Shown in pieces: positions 5,678 through 15,351 of a stretch of DNA of 30,757 nucleotides; within the stretch, counting starts at the first letter, position 1, and each line of letters starts with the position of its first letter. Under the pieces are notes generated by a model. The model did no database searches and had not been told where the DNA came from. It was given only the letters and a program-made list of their open reading frames with translations. The stretch is from an uncultured Bacilli bacterium (lineage in GTDB: Bacteria; Bacillota_I; Bacilli_A; RF39; UBA660). The stretch is taken from positions 1-30,757 of the forward strand of contig CALVJU010000040.1 in assembly GCA_944332375.1 (NCBI GenBank), given 5' to 3'. The translations under genes were made by a program, and so were the position numbers.

Positions 5678-8198
5678 GTTCTTTCAATTCAAAAAGTATA
5701 GTTAAAGCTTCCATTGGAGTCATTTGTAACGGATCGATCTCTTTTAGTCTTTTTTCTACTTCACTTTCTTTTTCTACAACAAATTCTAGTGGTAGACTTT
5801 CTTGGACAACAGTCTCTTTTTCTTTCGTTTCATATAGATTTAATATTTCTGTTGCTCTTTGGATGAGTGTGTCTGGAAGGTGCGCTAATTTGGCAACGTG
5901 AATTCCATAACTTTTATCGACACTTCCCGGTTCTACTTTATGAAGAAAAACTAGGTTTCCATCTTCTTCATAAGCACTGACATGAATATTTTTTAAGTGT
6001 GGAAGAGTGTGTTCTAAATCAGTGAGTTCATGATAGTGCGTTGAAAACAATGTTTTCGCATGAATATGATTATGAATATATTCTACCATAGCCCGAGCTA
6101 AAGCCATTCCATCATAGGTTGCTGTTCCCCTACCTAATTCATCAAATAAGATCAAACTTTTCTCTGTCGCATGACTAATCGCATGATTTGCTTCTTTCAT
6201 CTCTACCATAAATGTACTTTCACCACTGACTAAGTCATCGCTTGCTCCGATTCTGGTATAAATCGCATCAAAAATAGGAAGAACAGCTTTCTTAGCAGGC
6301 ACAAAACATCCGATTTGTGCCATAATTACTGTAATTGCTAATTCCCTCATATAAGTAGACTTTCCTGCCATATTTGGCCCTGTAATGAGCTCAATATCGG
6401 TATTTTCATCCATAATAATATCATTCGCAACAAATTCCCCATCTAAGACTTTCTCCACCACTGGATGACGATTTTCTAAGATTTCAATTTCTTTTTGATC
6501 GGTTAACATTGGCCTTACATAGTGATTTTCTTCCGCAACAGTCGCGAAAGCTTGTAATACATCAACATCGCTAATAATACGAGCAATCTGTTGTAATCTT
6601 GGAATATAAGTTTTCACTTCGTCACGTATTTTAGTAAACAACTGATACTCTAATTCAATAATTTCTTCTTCCGCATTTAAAATCAATGCTTCTTTCTCTT
6701 TCAAAATAGGACTAATATAGCGTTCACAATTGGTCAGAGTTTGTTTTCTTTCGTATCCATATTCTTCTTTCACAAGTCCTACTTGGCCTTTTGTTACTTC
6801 AATATAATATCCAAAAACACGATTATATCCTACTCTTAAGTTTTTAATACCGGTACGTTCTCTTTCTTCTTGTTCAAAACGTGCGACAAAGTCTTTTCCA
6901 CCTTTTCTGAGATCTTTTAACTCATCTAACTTCTCGGAATATCCTTCTTTGATCAAGTATCCTTCTTTGACAGTCATTGGTGGATTCTCATAAATAGAAC
7001 GTTCTAATAAATCAAATAACTCTGGTAACGTTTCTACTTCTTCCTCATAATTTAACTCTTTTAATAATTCTTGTATGACTGGTAATACAGCTAATGAAGA
7101 CTTTAATTGTAATAAGTCTCTCGCATTCGCATTTCCGAATGCAATACGTCCACTCAAACGTTCTAGATCATATACTTCATACAAATTATGTGCGAGATCT
7201 TCTTTCGCAATAAATTGATCTAATAAACGATCAATCATATCGTATCTTTTTACCATTTCTTCTTTTTCGATAAAAGGACTTTCGATCATCTGTTTTAAAC
7301 GTCGAGATCCCATCGCAGTCTTTGTTCGATCTAATAACCAAAGAAGTGAATTACTTCTCTGATGAAGACGTAAGGTCTCTACTAATTCAAGATTCCTTTT
7401 TGTATGGACATCCATCATAAGATATTTTCTTTTTTCTCTTTGGATCACTGGTTGTAAATGAGATAAACTCTGTTTTTGTGTTTCTGTTACGTAGGTTAAT
7501 AAATGTTTTACTGTTTCAATCAACCTTGGATCACTAAGATCTGCATATAAAGACTCGTATTCTGGATAGGTTTTCACTTCTTCTTGAACACTGATTGTCA
7601 CATGAAATTGAGCTTGTAACATATGAATCAGTTTCGGATCTATCTTCTCTTTCACAACCACTTCTTTTAATCCTAAACTAACAATTTCACTTACGATAGA
7701 AGATAACTGATGTCCAGTCAAATAAACATAGATTTCTCCTGTTGTAATATCTGCATAACTAATCCCATAAGCAATTTTAAAGTCATAGATATTTCCAATA
7801 TAATTATTTTCTTTCTCATTCAAATTCTCTGTATCAATCACAGTTCCAGAAGTAATGATCTGAACAATGCCACGTTTTACAATCCCTTTTGCATTCTTAG
7901 GGTCTTCTAATTGTTCACAGATTCCTACTTTATATCCTTTTTCAATTAATTTTTCAATATATAAATTAGCTGCGTGATGAGGAATCCCACACATTGGAAT
8001 TCTCTCTTCTAAACCAGCATTTTTCCCTGTTAAAGTGAGTTCTAATTCCCGAGAAACCAATTCTGCATCCTCGAAAAACATTTCATAAAAATCGCCTAAG
8101 CGAAAAAACAAGATGAGATCTTGGTTTTGTTCTTTTAGTTCCATATATTGCCTCATCATAGGCGTTACTTTTGTTTTATCTACTTCTTGAAGTTTCAT
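5661..8198 (-). CDS. mutS: DNA mismatch repair protein MutS
   Basis: This full-length MutS (845 residues from ATG 8198) recognises mismatches and recruits MutL. The N-terminal mismatch-binding domain shows MMRQYMELKEQNQD and GDFYEMFFEDA, the Phe-x-Glu wedge region. The core and clamp follow. The C-terminal ATPase has Walker A GPNMAGKSTYMRE, the segment SDDLVSGESTFMVEM and Walker B ILFDELGRGTATYDG, then STHYHELTDLE. In-frame GTG codons upstream (8210 and 8207) extend the frame by four residues. ATG 8198 is preferred because GGTGAG lies just before it. A possible extended -10 (TGTTAGAAT) lies at about 8217-8225. There is no mutL in the window. Confidence 0.97.
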   Translation of the reverse strand: MKLQEVDKTKVTPMMRQYMELKEQNQDLILFFRLGDFYEMFFEDAELVSRELELTLTGKNAGLEERIPMCGIPHHAANLYIEKLIEKGYKVGICEQLEDPKNAKGIVKRGIVQIITSGTVIDTENLNEKENNYIGNIYDFKIAYGISYADITTGEIYVYLTGHQLSSIVSEIVSLGLKEVVVKEKIDPKLIHMLQAQFHVTISVQEEVKTYPEYESLYADLSDPRLIETVKHLLTYVTETQKQSLSHLQPVIQREKRKYLMMDVHTKRNLELVETLRLHQRSNSLLWLLDRTKTAMGSRRLKQMIESPFIEKEEMVKRYDMIDRLLDQFIAKEDLAHNLYEVYDLERLSGRIAFGNANARDLLQLKSSLAVLPVIQELLKELNYEEEVETLPELFDLLERSIYENPPMTVKEGYLIKEGYSEKLDELKDLRKGGKDFVARFEQEERERTGIKNLRVGYNRVFGYYIEVTKGQVGLVKEEYGYERKQTLTNCERYISPILKEKEALILNAEEEIIELEYQLFTKIRDEVKTYIPRLQQIARIISDVDVLQAFATVAEENHYVRPMLTDQKEIEILENRHPVVEKVLDGEFVANDIIMDENTDIELITGPNMAGKSTYMRELAITVIMAQIGCFVPAKKAVLPIFDAIYTRIGASDDLVSGESTFMVEMKEANHAISHATEKSLILFDELGRGTATYDGMALARAMVEYIHNHIHAKTLFSTHYHELTDLEHTLPHLKNIHVSAYEEDGNLVFLHKVEPGSVDKSYGIHVAKLAHLPDTLIQRATEILNLYETKEKETVVQESLPLEFVVEKESEVEKRLKEIDPLQMTPMEALTILFELKELEKKK

Positions 8199-8284
8199 AC
8201 ATCTCACCACATTTTTATTCTAACACAAAAAGAAAAAGAATGTATCTTTTTTCTTGATTTCTTTGATAGATTCTTTTTCACAAA

Positions 8285-9298
8285 TCAGTCTTTTTGCTTT
8301 TCCAAATAGGAAAGTGCATCATCAAATGTTTCTACTTTGACAAGCTCAATGTCATATCCCTTATCTTCTTTTATTTTTTTCGCTTCTTCATAATTTTCTC
8401 CTGCTGGAACAAAGAAAACATCTGCTTTTGCTCTTACCGCACCCATCAGTTTATATTTCACTCCACCAATACTACCAACATTTCCTTCTTGATCAATCGT
8501 TCCTGTTCCAACGATTTTTAAGCCATTGGTTAAGTCTTCATCAATCAAAGCTTGGTAAATTGTAAGGGCAGTCATAAAACCAGCAGAAGGTCCTGATTCT
8601 TTTTCACTGAAATGGAATGTCACTTCAGGGTCTGTTTCAATTTCTCTCAAGTAAGAAATCACAACACCTAATAACTTTTCGCCATCGACTTCTCTTACTT
8701 TGACAGAGACCTCTTCTTCTTTGCCATCTCGCTCTACTTCTAATGAAATAGAATCGCCAACTTCTTTTTCTTCGATCAATTCTGTAAACTGTTCTTTTGA
8801 TTCTATTTCTTTCCCATCTGCTTTTCTTAAAATATCGCCAACTTTTAACTCCCAATCTACTTCAGGATCTAAATAGGAAACGTACATAGCCTCACTAGTA
8901 ATTGTTACCTCTTTCTCTGCTTTTTGATAGGCATACATGACAGCGGTTTGATTGGCTTCTTCTAGCATCAGATGATTTCTTGTATAAGTAGCTTCTTCAT
9001 TCTCATTTACATCTTCACTTTCTATCTTTACCAAATCCCAGTCAGGAAGAATATAAGAAAGTAACATCGTAAACACCGTTCCCTCATATTCCGTAACATA
9101 AGCCATATTATAACTACCTTCTGTATCCGGTTGATTCTCAACTTCTACTTTATCTGTAATATCAATAATTCCTCCTGGTGCTTCCACATAATATGGAACA
9201 GGAAACATCAATCCAATATATAGAACAAAAAAGAGAATCACATAGACATAATTATTACGCAAAATTTCTTTTATTTTCTCATATACTTTACTAATCAT
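8285..9298 (-). CDS. ylbL: YlbL-family PDZ / Lon-like serine protease
   Basis: This 337-residue protein has an N-terminal membrane anchor (about 17-34), the conserved YYVEAPGGIIDI segment, a PDZ domain (about 140-205) and a C-terminal S16 (Lon-type) protease domain. The catalytic pair is Ser238 in SGPSAG and Lys283 in GGVKYK. The family includes YlbL of B. subtilis and SepM of streptococci, which act on extracytoplasmic substrates; SepM processes a competence peptide. The target here is unknown. An AAGGAGGCG ribosome binding site precedes the ATG. It diverges from ylbJ, its neighbour in Bacillus too, across 42 bases. Confidence 0.92.
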   Translation of the reverse strand: MISKVYEKIKEILRNNYVYVILFFVLYIGLMFPVPYYVEAPGGIIDITDKVEVENQPDTEGSYNMAYVTEYEGTVFTMLLSYILPDWDLVKIESEDVNENEEATYTRNHLMLEEANQTAVMYAYQKAEKEVTITSEAMYVSYLDPEVDWELKVGDILRKADGKEIESKEQFTELIEEKEVGDSISLEVERDGKEEEVSVKVREVDGEKLLGVVISYLREIETDPEVTFHFSEKESGPSAGFMTALTIYQALIDEDLTNGLKIVGTGTIDQEGNVGSIGGVKYKLMGAVRAKADVFFVPAGENYEEAKKIKEDKGYDIELVKVETFDDALSYLEKQKD

Positions 9299-9340
9299 AA
9301 ACGCCTCCTTATTAAAAGGTATGAAAGGAAGAAACTTGAA

Positions 9341-10315
9341 ATGTTACAAAAAGGAATTTCAACAGCAATCATGACTGTCTTAATAGGTTTTATCTTTTCT
9401 ATATTAATTCAATCAAAAGAAGTAATGAATTCTGTTTTATTTTCCTTTTCCATTTGGAAGAACAATATCTTTCCTTCCTTATTTCCATTCTTTTTATTAT
9501 CTGAACTTTTAATTCAATATGGTTTTGTCGAATTCTTAAGTGAACTTTTAAAACCATTTATGAATATCGTTTTTCGTATTTCATCTAAAACTGCTTTTAT
9601 TTTTGTTATGAGTACTATCTCAGGGTTTCCATCTAATGCGAAATATACCAAAGCCTTATTAGAAGAAGGAAAAATCACAGACCAAGAAGCAACAAAAATC
9701 TTATTATTTACTCATTTTTCCAATCCTCTTTTTATTTTAGGCACCGTATCGATCACATTTCTAGGAAACAGAGAAGTCGGTCTTCTCATCCTCCTCTGCC
9801 ATTATCTCACCAATCTCATCCTAGGAGTTCTATTTCGGAACTATCATCCATCTTCAAAAGAAAACTGTAAAGTTTCTTTTCGTAAAGCACTGGATCAAAT
9901 GCATCAAGTACGAATTCATCAAAAAGAATCTTTTCCAACGATTTTTACGAATGCTTTAAATCACTCGATTCAAACCCTGTTATTTATCTTAGGAGTTACT
10001 ACTGCTTTTCTCATACTTACTACACTCACTTTAAAACAACTCCCTATTCCAGAAGTACTAAAAAGTGTATGTAATGGAATGATAGAAATGACACAAGGAT
10101 TAAAATATATCAGTTTATTAAATATCCCATTAAAATTAAAAGGAGTCCTTACAGTTATGATTTTATCATTTGGAGGCTTCAGTGTCCATATGCAATTGAT
10201 CGGTATTTTAAGTAAATCCAAAATAAAGTATTTTCCCTACTTAACATCTCGTTTACTTCATGCATTGATTGCCTCGTTACTGTTCTTCTTCTCCTTTGAA
10301 TTCTTTATGCCCTAA
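9341..10315 (+). CDS. ylbJ: Sporulation integral membrane protein YlbJ
   Basis: This 324-residue polytopic membrane protein has about eight hydrophobic segments and two 'nucleoside recognition/gate'-type repeats. Family signatures include FSFSIWKNNIFPSLFPFFLLSEL (residues 33-55), STISGFPSNAKY (88-99), THFSNPLFILGTV, and SFGGFSVHMQ in the second half. In B. subtilis YlbJ is needed for normal spore formation and is expressed in the mother cell; the transported molecule is not established. The ATG has an AAGGAAG site 8 bases upstream. It ends in a 12-bp-stem bidirectional terminator shared with the pilin gene. Confidence 0.9.
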   Translation: MLQKGISTAIMTVLIGFIFSILIQSKEVMNSVLFSFSIWKNNIFPSLFPFFLLSELLIQYGFVEFLSELLKPFMNIVFRISSKTAFIFVMSTISGFPSNAKYTKALLEEGKITDQEATKILLFTHFSNPLFILGTVSITFLGNREVGLLILLCHYLTNLILGVLFRNYHPSSKENCKVSFRKALDQMHQVRIHQKESFPTIFTNALNHSIQTLLFILGVTTAFLILTTLTLKQLPIPEVLKSVCNGMIEMTQGLKYISLLNIPLKLKGVLTVMILSFGGFSVHMQLIGILSKSKIKYFPYLTSRLLHALIASLLFFFSFEFFMP

Positions 10316-10318
10316 AAG

Positions 10319-10350
10319 AAAATTAGATAAAAGCACTTATCTAATTTTTT
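10319..10350. terminator. Bidirectional terminator between ylbJ and the pilin operon
   Basis: A perfect 12-bp stem (10319-10330 with 10337-10348) with loop AAGCAC and flanking A and T runs serves both convergent genes. Confidence 0.88.
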
Positions 10351-11930
10351 ACTGTAAGTAATGTAATTCTCGCATATCCATTTCCTGTATTTCCAAGTGT
10401 TTCATAACCAAGACGTGGATTTGGAATTAAACTTAATCCATCTAACATTTGGGTATTTGTAAATGTATAGCCACTCACGGTTTGGAACCCATCTGCACCA
10501 GAGATAAAGGAAGATCCTCCACCCGCTCCAGCATATCCACCGGAACCGGATCCTCCGTAGTAACCACCACCGCCTCCGGCACCGTAATTACTACTATCTC
10601 CTGTTGGATAACCTGCTTTACCACCTTTTCCTAAGGCACCAGAACCAGCACTAACAACATCAGAACCAGGTCTACCACCTTCGTTATGTGATCCCCCATA
10701 TCCTACATAATCTCCAAGATTAACGATACTAGCAGCAGCAGAACCAGTTCCTCCAGTGGTCGTACCACCGACACCTCCGCGGGCTTCTTCAGCGGTACTT
10801 TTTACACCACCGCCTCCTCCGGCAACCATAATACGATTCTTCAAGTTAGACTCATTGTACCAATCTCCGCTTGCTAAACGAACATCAGTTGCTCCACCAC
10901 CACGGGCTCCACTTTGAGAATCTCCTCCGCCATTAAATGTCGAATTCATCTCACCAACATAAACATACAGCTGTTCTCCAGCATCCAATTCGATTTCTCC
11001 ACTCACATAGGCACCAGCGCCACCACAATATGTATCGTTTAGATCTGAACATCCTCCTTGTGCTCCCCAGAGTTCTATGCGATAAGTTCCATCGTAAAGA
11101 GCAAGGAATGTCTGTGCGGATTTTACAAATTCAAAATTATAAACTTTATTTTGAATGGTTACCGTTCTTGTCCTCACATAATCCTTTCCACTTCCATTGA
11201 CACTTGCTGGAACTGTATAAGTAACCGTATAAGTACCTTCCGTTGTTCCTGGAAGTCCAGCTACAATGACTTCATCCCCATTTTCATGTTTCGTACCACT
11301 GGAATCAATCCAAAAATATCCCGGCTCTGTATACCCTTCATCTGTACCGACGATCATATTAGAAGATCCTTTTAAATAAAGTAAATTATCCGGATCAGAT
11401 GTATCATCGAAAATCAAATCATTAAAAGAAACCTCATAACTATTGTACTGATACACAATATGAATTCCATAATCTCCCTCTATCAATTCATTCGTAATTG
11501 GGATATCAAAGGTAATCATCGAATCATTTCTAAGACCACTTGTCGAGGATAAAACTTGTTCATTGGAAACGGAAATTTCTCCAAAAGAACTTCCTTCTAA
11601 CAAATCAATCGCATAAGATCCGTAACGAAAGTATCCATCCCCTTTATTCAAAGTCAAACGTTTGGTAGAATCATCATCAAAGGTAAAATCAAGACAATAA
11701 TCCCCACAATAAGTTGCTAATACCAATTTTTTATTCTCTAAATCTCTTTCAATTTCGCGAACCATTAATGCCTGTTTTTCTAACAATTCTGTTTTTAAAC
11801 TAGAATCAACCGATAAATTTCTTAATGAATATAACAATGTAAATAGAAAATAAGCAATGACCATAACCAAAGCAAAAGAAACAATTAGTTCTACAACAGT
11901 AAATCCTTTGTTATTTCGTATTCTTCTCAT
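10341..11930 (-). CDS. Large prepilin with Ig-like and glycine-rich domains
   Basis: This 529-residue protein begins with a class III signal: RRIRNNKGFTVVELIVSF, with prepilin cleavage predicted between Gly and Phe and Glu at +5. A long hydrophobic helix follows. After a pseudopilin-like region (about 40-180) comes a DUF5011/HYR-like Ig fold (about 190-265, with TEPGYFWIDSSG and GTYTVTYTV). The C-terminal half (about 270-525) is very Gly-rich, opening with YRIELWGAQGG and CGGAGAYVSGEIEL and containing many GGG runs. It resembles the ALK/LTK-type glycine-rich domain seen in bacterial surface proteins. It is probably a pilus-tip or minor pilin with a binding domain. Its ribosome binding site AAGGTGATG overlaps the upstream pilin's stop, so the two are coupled. 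Confidence 0.85.
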   Translation of the reverse strand: MRRIRNNKGFTVVELIVSFALVMVIAYFLFTLLYSLRNLSVDSSLKTELLEKQALMVREIERDLENKKLVLATYCGDYCLDFTFDDDSTKRLTLNKGDGYFRYGSYAIDLLEGSSFGEISVSNEQVLSSTSGLRNDSMITFDIPITNELIEGDYGIHIVYQYNSYEVSFNDLIFDDTSDPDNLLYLKGSSNMIVGTDEGYTEPGYFWIDSSGTKHENGDEVIVAGLPGTTEGTYTVTYTVPASVNGSGKDYVRTRTVTIQNKVYNFEFVKSAQTFLALYDGTYRIELWGAQGGCSDLNDTYCGGAGAYVSGEIELDAGEQLYVYVGEMNSTFNGGGDSQSGARGGGATDVRLASGDWYNESNLKNRIMVAGGGGGVKSTAEEARGGVGGTTTGGTGSAAASIVNLGDYVGYGGSHNEGGRPGSDVVSAGSGALGKGGKAGYPTGDSSNYGAGGGGGYYGGSGSGGYAGAGGGSSFISGADGFQTVSGYTFTNTQMLDGLSLIPNPRLGYETLGNTGNGYARITLLTVKN

Positions 11931-11936
11931 GATTCA

Positions 11937-12485
11937 TCACCTTCCTGAAACTCCAAGCGATGCATATGTTCCATCGTAAAATGTTAAAATAACGCGATAA
12001 CGGATGGATTCTTCATCATAGGCCACTGTTTCTAAATAATTTTTTGTTGTACGAGAAATACCTGGATTCTCATCATTCATATACGCATCAGATTTTAAAT
12101 AATTTAACAAACCATTTAAATTTTCTCTAGAAAAAAAGATTTGATCGATTCCTAAATTTTCTTTCAAACGATGGCAATAAGTCGGCTCCGCAAACAATTC
12201 TGGACTACAACTGGTCAGTTCTACATAATATTTTCTAGTACATCCTTCCTCGCCAGAACACTCATTGTTTAATGCATCCGTAAACATCGAAAAATTCTCT
12301 TCTTTTAAGAAATTTGCGAAATTACTTGCCGCATACATTCCTGAAACCGTATCATAGTTAAAACTTTCGTCAAAACTCTGCTTTACACTACGAAACTGAA
12401 CAAATAAAAAAATTAGCGTTGTTAATATAAACACTGATACAAGCAAAGTCTCTACCAGTGCGAACCCCTTATTATTTTTTCGCAT
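11937..12485 (-). CDS. Type IV pilin-like minor prepilin
   Basis: This 182-residue protein starts RKNNKGFALVETLLVSVFIL, a class III prepilin signal (cleavage Gly-Phe, Glu+5) followed by a hydrophobic helix to about residue 27. The soluble part has four Cys (ECSGEEGC and a CSPE...YCHR pair), probably two disulfides outside the cell. It resembles minor pilins or pseudopilins. It lies 6 bases upstream of the larger prepilin gene and diverges from pilB. The GGAG site before the ATG supports the start. No major pilin with a simple short architecture is visible in the window. Confidence 0.85.
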   Translation of the reverse strand: MRKNNKGFALVETLLVSVFILTTLIFLFVQFRSVKQSFDESFNYDTVSGMYAASNFANFLKEENFSMFTDALNNECSGEEGCTRKYYVELTSCSPELFAEPTYCHRLKENLGIDQIFFSRENLNGLLNYLKSDAYMNDENPGISRTTKNYLETVAYDEESIRYRVILTFYDGTYASLGVSGR

Positions 12486-12503
12486 AACATAGCTCCTTTA
12501 TTA

Positions 12504-12532
12504 TTGTAATTCTACTAATTCTATTATATAAT
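12504..12532 (+). promoter_or_regulatory. Promoter of pilB
   Basis: TTGTAA (12504-12509), 17 bases and TATAAT (12527-12532). Transcription would start near 12539, inside the inverted repeat at 12537-12557. Confidence 0.65.
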
Positions 12533-12536
12533 ATAT

Positions 12537-12557
12537 TTAGACTAAATGCTAGTCTAA
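12537..12557. promoter_or_regulatory. Candidate operator: perfect 8-bp inverted repeat
   Basis: TTAGACTA-AATGC-TAGTCTAA is a perfect dyad covering the predicted pilB transcription start. It lies upstream of the divergent pilin pair. No T run follows, so it is not a terminator. It could bind a dimeric regulator controlling both directions, or form a hairpin at the 5' end of the pilB mRNA. Confidence 0.45.
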
Positions 12558-12578
12558 CTGAGAAAAAAAGAATAAGAA

Positions 12579-13970
12579 ATGGGGTTGACAACAATGATTC
12601 GTACGTTTGATTTTAACAAATTGCCGATTGTTGATATTGTAAATGAAATCTTATATGATGCTGCAAAAAGAAGAGCTTCCGATATCCATTTCGACCCACG
12701 TGAAAAATTTACGATGATTCGTATTCGTGTCGATGGATTGTTACAAGACTACGCAGAAGTACCATCAGATGTTGAGAAAAATTTAATCACACGTATTAAA
12801 ATTATCGGAGGAATGAACATTACTGAATCACGATTACCACAAGATGGTTCTATCAAAATTAAAATTCGTGATATTAACTTAGACCTCCGTGTTTCTAGCT
12901 TACCTACTAGTTTAGGCGAAAAAGTCGTTATCCGTATTTTGGACTATAGCCGAAGTATGAGTGGATTAGAATCTCTCGATTTAAGTGAAGAAAATTATAA
13001 AAAAGTATTAGAGATGATGCAGATACCAAATGGTATTATTTTAGTTACTGGAGCAACTGGTAGTGGTAAATCTACAACTGTATATTCTATTTTACAACGA
13101 TTAAATCAACCAGATACAAATATTATTACTGTTGAAGATCCAGTCGAAATGGAAATTGAAGGAGTCAACCAAGTTCAAGTTAACTCTGAGATTGGTTTAA
13201 CCTTTGCATCTGCACTTCGTTCTATTTTACGTCAAGACCCGAATATCATCATGATTGGAGAGATTCGTGATACTGAAACTGCTCAAATTGCTGTCCGTGC
13301 TTCTATTACTGGACACTTAGTATTATCAACAATCCACACCAACAACTCTTTAAATACAATTGAGCGTTTAACAGATATGGGTGTTGAAAAATATTTGTTA
13401 GCTTCTTCTCTAGAAGGAATTATCTCTCAAAAATTAGCTCGTCGTCTTTGCCCAAAGTGTAAAAAAGAAAGAAAAGCAAATGATTATGAAAAAGAGTTGA
13501 TTAAAAAAGCATTAGGAAAAGATATTGATCAAATATGGACTGCAGTTGGATGTGATGACTGTCAAAATGGTTACACAGGTCGTATTGCAATCCACGAAGT
13601 ATTACGCGTTACACAAGATATTCGTGATGCGATTAGTGATGGAATGCCAAAAGATGAATTGAGAAAACTAGTTTATTCTAGAACACAGACATTGTTACAA
13701 GATGGATTAGAAAAAGCACTGAGTGGAGAAACAACGATTGAAGAAATCTTAAAATTAATTGAATTAGATGTCGATGATGTCAAAGAAGAAGGAGAACTAT
13801 CTTTGAAAGATTCTATGGAAGAAAGTAAAATTTCAAAAGAAAATGAGAAAGTCGCTGAAATTGAAAACTTAAAAGAACAAGTCATTGAGAGTGAAGAAAA
13901 AAAGGAGATGACTCCCCCACTTTCTAACATATCGAATGAATCTTCCATTAGTGCAGAACCATTATTTTAA
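12579..13970 (+). CDS. pilB: Type IV pilus assembly / type II secretion ATPase PilB
   Basis: This 463-residue GspE/PilB-family hexameric ATPase powers pilus extension. It has the N2 domain (about 15-125, ASDIHFDP), Walker A GATGSGKSTT (158-167), Asp box ITVEDPVE, Walker B RQDPNIIMIGEIRD and His box GHLVLSTIHTN. A zinc-binding tetracysteine (CPKC and CDDC) follows. The N1 domain of classical PilB is missing, so it is ComGA-like at the front. An acidic tail of about 60 residues extends past the usual end. The start is uncertain: ATG 12579 has no clear ribosome binding site, while ATG 12594 (MIRTFDF) has GGGG nine bases upstream and fits the family start better. Confidence 0.93.
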   Translation: MGLTTMIRTFDFNKLPIVDIVNEILYDAAKRRASDIHFDPREKFTMIRIRVDGLLQDYAEVPSDVEKNLITRIKIIGGMNITESRLPQDGSIKIKIRDINLDLRVSSLPTSLGEKVVIRILDYSRSMSGLESLDLSEENYKKVLEMMQIPNGIILVTGATGSGKSTTVYSILQRLNQPDTNIITVEDPVEMEIEGVNQVQVNSEIGLTFASALRSILRQDPNIIMIGEIRDTETAQIAVRASITGHLVLSTIHTNNSLNTIERLTDMGVEKYLLASSLEGIISQKLARRLCPKCKKERKANDYEKELIKKALGKDIDQIWTAVGCDDCQNGYTGRIAIHEVLRVTQDIRDAISDGMPKDELRKLVYSRTQTLLQDGLEKALSGETTIEEILKLIELDVDDVKEEGELSLKDSMEESKISKENEKVAEIENLKEQVIESEEKKEMTPPLSNISNESSISAEPLF

Positions 13971-13971
13971 A

Positions 13972-14000
13972 AGCATGGACAAAGCATCCATACTTTTTTT
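13972..14000 (+). terminator. Terminator or attenuator after pilB
   Basis: ATGGA-loop-TCCAT (extended with one mismatch) is followed by eight T. It closely resembles the terminator at 15352-15378. The imperfect stem may allow read-through into the TPR gene. Confidence 0.6.
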
Positions 14001-14024
14001 AAAAAAGGAAAGAGGTAAAATATA

Positions 14025-15338
14025 ATGAATGAACAGAAAACATTTCATCACAAAGATGATGAGAAATTAAATCAACTACACGCTCTCTTGAACGATGCTA
14101 GAAATATGATTTTTGGTGAAAATAGAAACTTACAGCGAGCAAAGAATAAAATACAAGAATTCATGAATGAGGCATCAGAACTGGCAAATAAAGATGATCC
14201 AAACCTTTATAACTTTGATAGTGCAATCGATTTTATTCTTTATTCAAAAATAAATAAATCCAAGACAAAGACTGTTTGGTGTTCCATCCCCTTTTACGTC
14301 GCATATAGTTTTCTTGCATATATCTATAACGAGGAAAAGAATTATGACGAAGCTTTAAAAATTCTTGATAAACAAATAAGGATCGCTCCTTTGAATCTAG
14401 ATGGTTATTTTGAAAGAGCAGAAACATTCAAAATGCAAAAGAAATGGGAACAATTTAAAGAAGAAACACAAAAAATATACCCTCTCATTTATGATGCCAG
14501 CGATTTAGCACGTTTCTATAGAAATTTAGGTTACTATTATATAGAACAAAATCATTTAGATTTCGCATATGCTTTATATACGGTAAGTATCTATTTTGAA
14601 GAAAACAATAATGCTTTCCAAGAAATGATGTATATTGACCAGAAATTAGGCGAAAAATATAAAGGGAAAATTATGGATCCAGGAAAAGCGTTAAAATGGT
14701 TAGAGCAAAATCATATTCCTTTCGGTGCTCCTCAAGAGAATATTGATTTATTAATTTCCATTTATGCTAATTCACCAGAACTCATGGCAAACCTGGAAAT
14801 TGAACAATCATTAGCAAATAAAATTTACGGTTTAACCAAAGATGACAGGTTTGCTCCTTATTATGAAGTATCAGATCGCATATCAAACTGTGTTGTTATG
14901 ATACCTAGAAACTGGAGTGAATTAAAACCAGAAGTCATCAAAGAAAAATTTAACAATCCAAACGAACATCCAATATTTGCTGGCTTTACTGATACAGATG
15001 CATTCTTACTCGTTTTACGCTATGAAAAATGTTCACCTGATGGTCTTGATCAAGCTTATCAAAGTAAAATAGAAAGCTTAAAAAAAGAAAATGTGAAAAT
15101 ATTACGTGAATCGATGTTAGATTTACATATCAAAAACGGAATCAAAAGATTCAACTGTGTTTTACTTGAAGCAAATGGTATGAGATTTTATTATTGCTTC
15201 ACTTTAATCAACCATTTTCTAATAAGTTTTTCTATCAATGTCTCAACAGAAATAGACTTTAATGATTTAGAAAAATTTAACAATCAAAAAAATATGACAG
15301 ACCTTATTCATTTTTTATCGATGATTTCTGAATCATAG
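14025..15338 (+). CDS. TPR-containing protein of unknown function
   Basis: This 437-residue soluble protein has no signal peptide. Tetratricopeptide-like helical pairs lie at about residues 100-215 (AYSFLAYIYNEEKNYDEALKILDK; YFERAETFKMQKKWEQFKEE; YRNLGYYYIEQNHLDFAYALY). The C-terminal domain (about 290-437) is mixed alpha/beta, ending in FYYCFTLINHFLISFSI and a helix. I cannot name it. The gene lies between pilB and the convergent pilD-pilC pair, so a role in pilus assembly or regulation is inferred from position only. AGAGG lies 9 bases before the ATG. Terminators of nearly the same sequence lie before and after it. Confidence 0.75.
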   Translation: MNEQKTFHHKDDEKLNQLHALLNDARNMIFGENRNLQRAKNKIQEFMNEASELANKDDPNLYNFDSAIDFILYSKINKSKTKTVWCSIPFYVAYSFLAYIYNEEKNYDEALKILDKQIRIAPLNLDGYFERAETFKMQKKWEQFKEETQKIYPLIYDASDLARFYRNLGYYYIEQNHLDFAYALYTVSIYFEENNNAFQEMMYIDQKLGEKYKGKIMDPGKALKWLEQNHIPFGAPQENIDLLISIYANSPELMANLEIEQSLANKIYGLTKDDRFAPYYEVSDRISNCVVMIPRNWSELKPEVIKEKFNNPNEHPIFAGFTDTDAFLLVLRYEKCSPDGLDQAYQSKIESLKKENVKILRESMLDLHIKNGIKRFNCVLLEANGMRFYYCFTLINHFLISFSINVSTEIDFNDLEKFNNQKNMTDLIHFLSMISES

Positions 15339-15351
15339 TATAGTAAAGCAA

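Noticed and set aside
10449..11375. Plus-strand open frames opposite the glycine-rich pilin
   Set aside because: They mirror the biased codons of the real minus-strand gene and lack ribosome binding sites.
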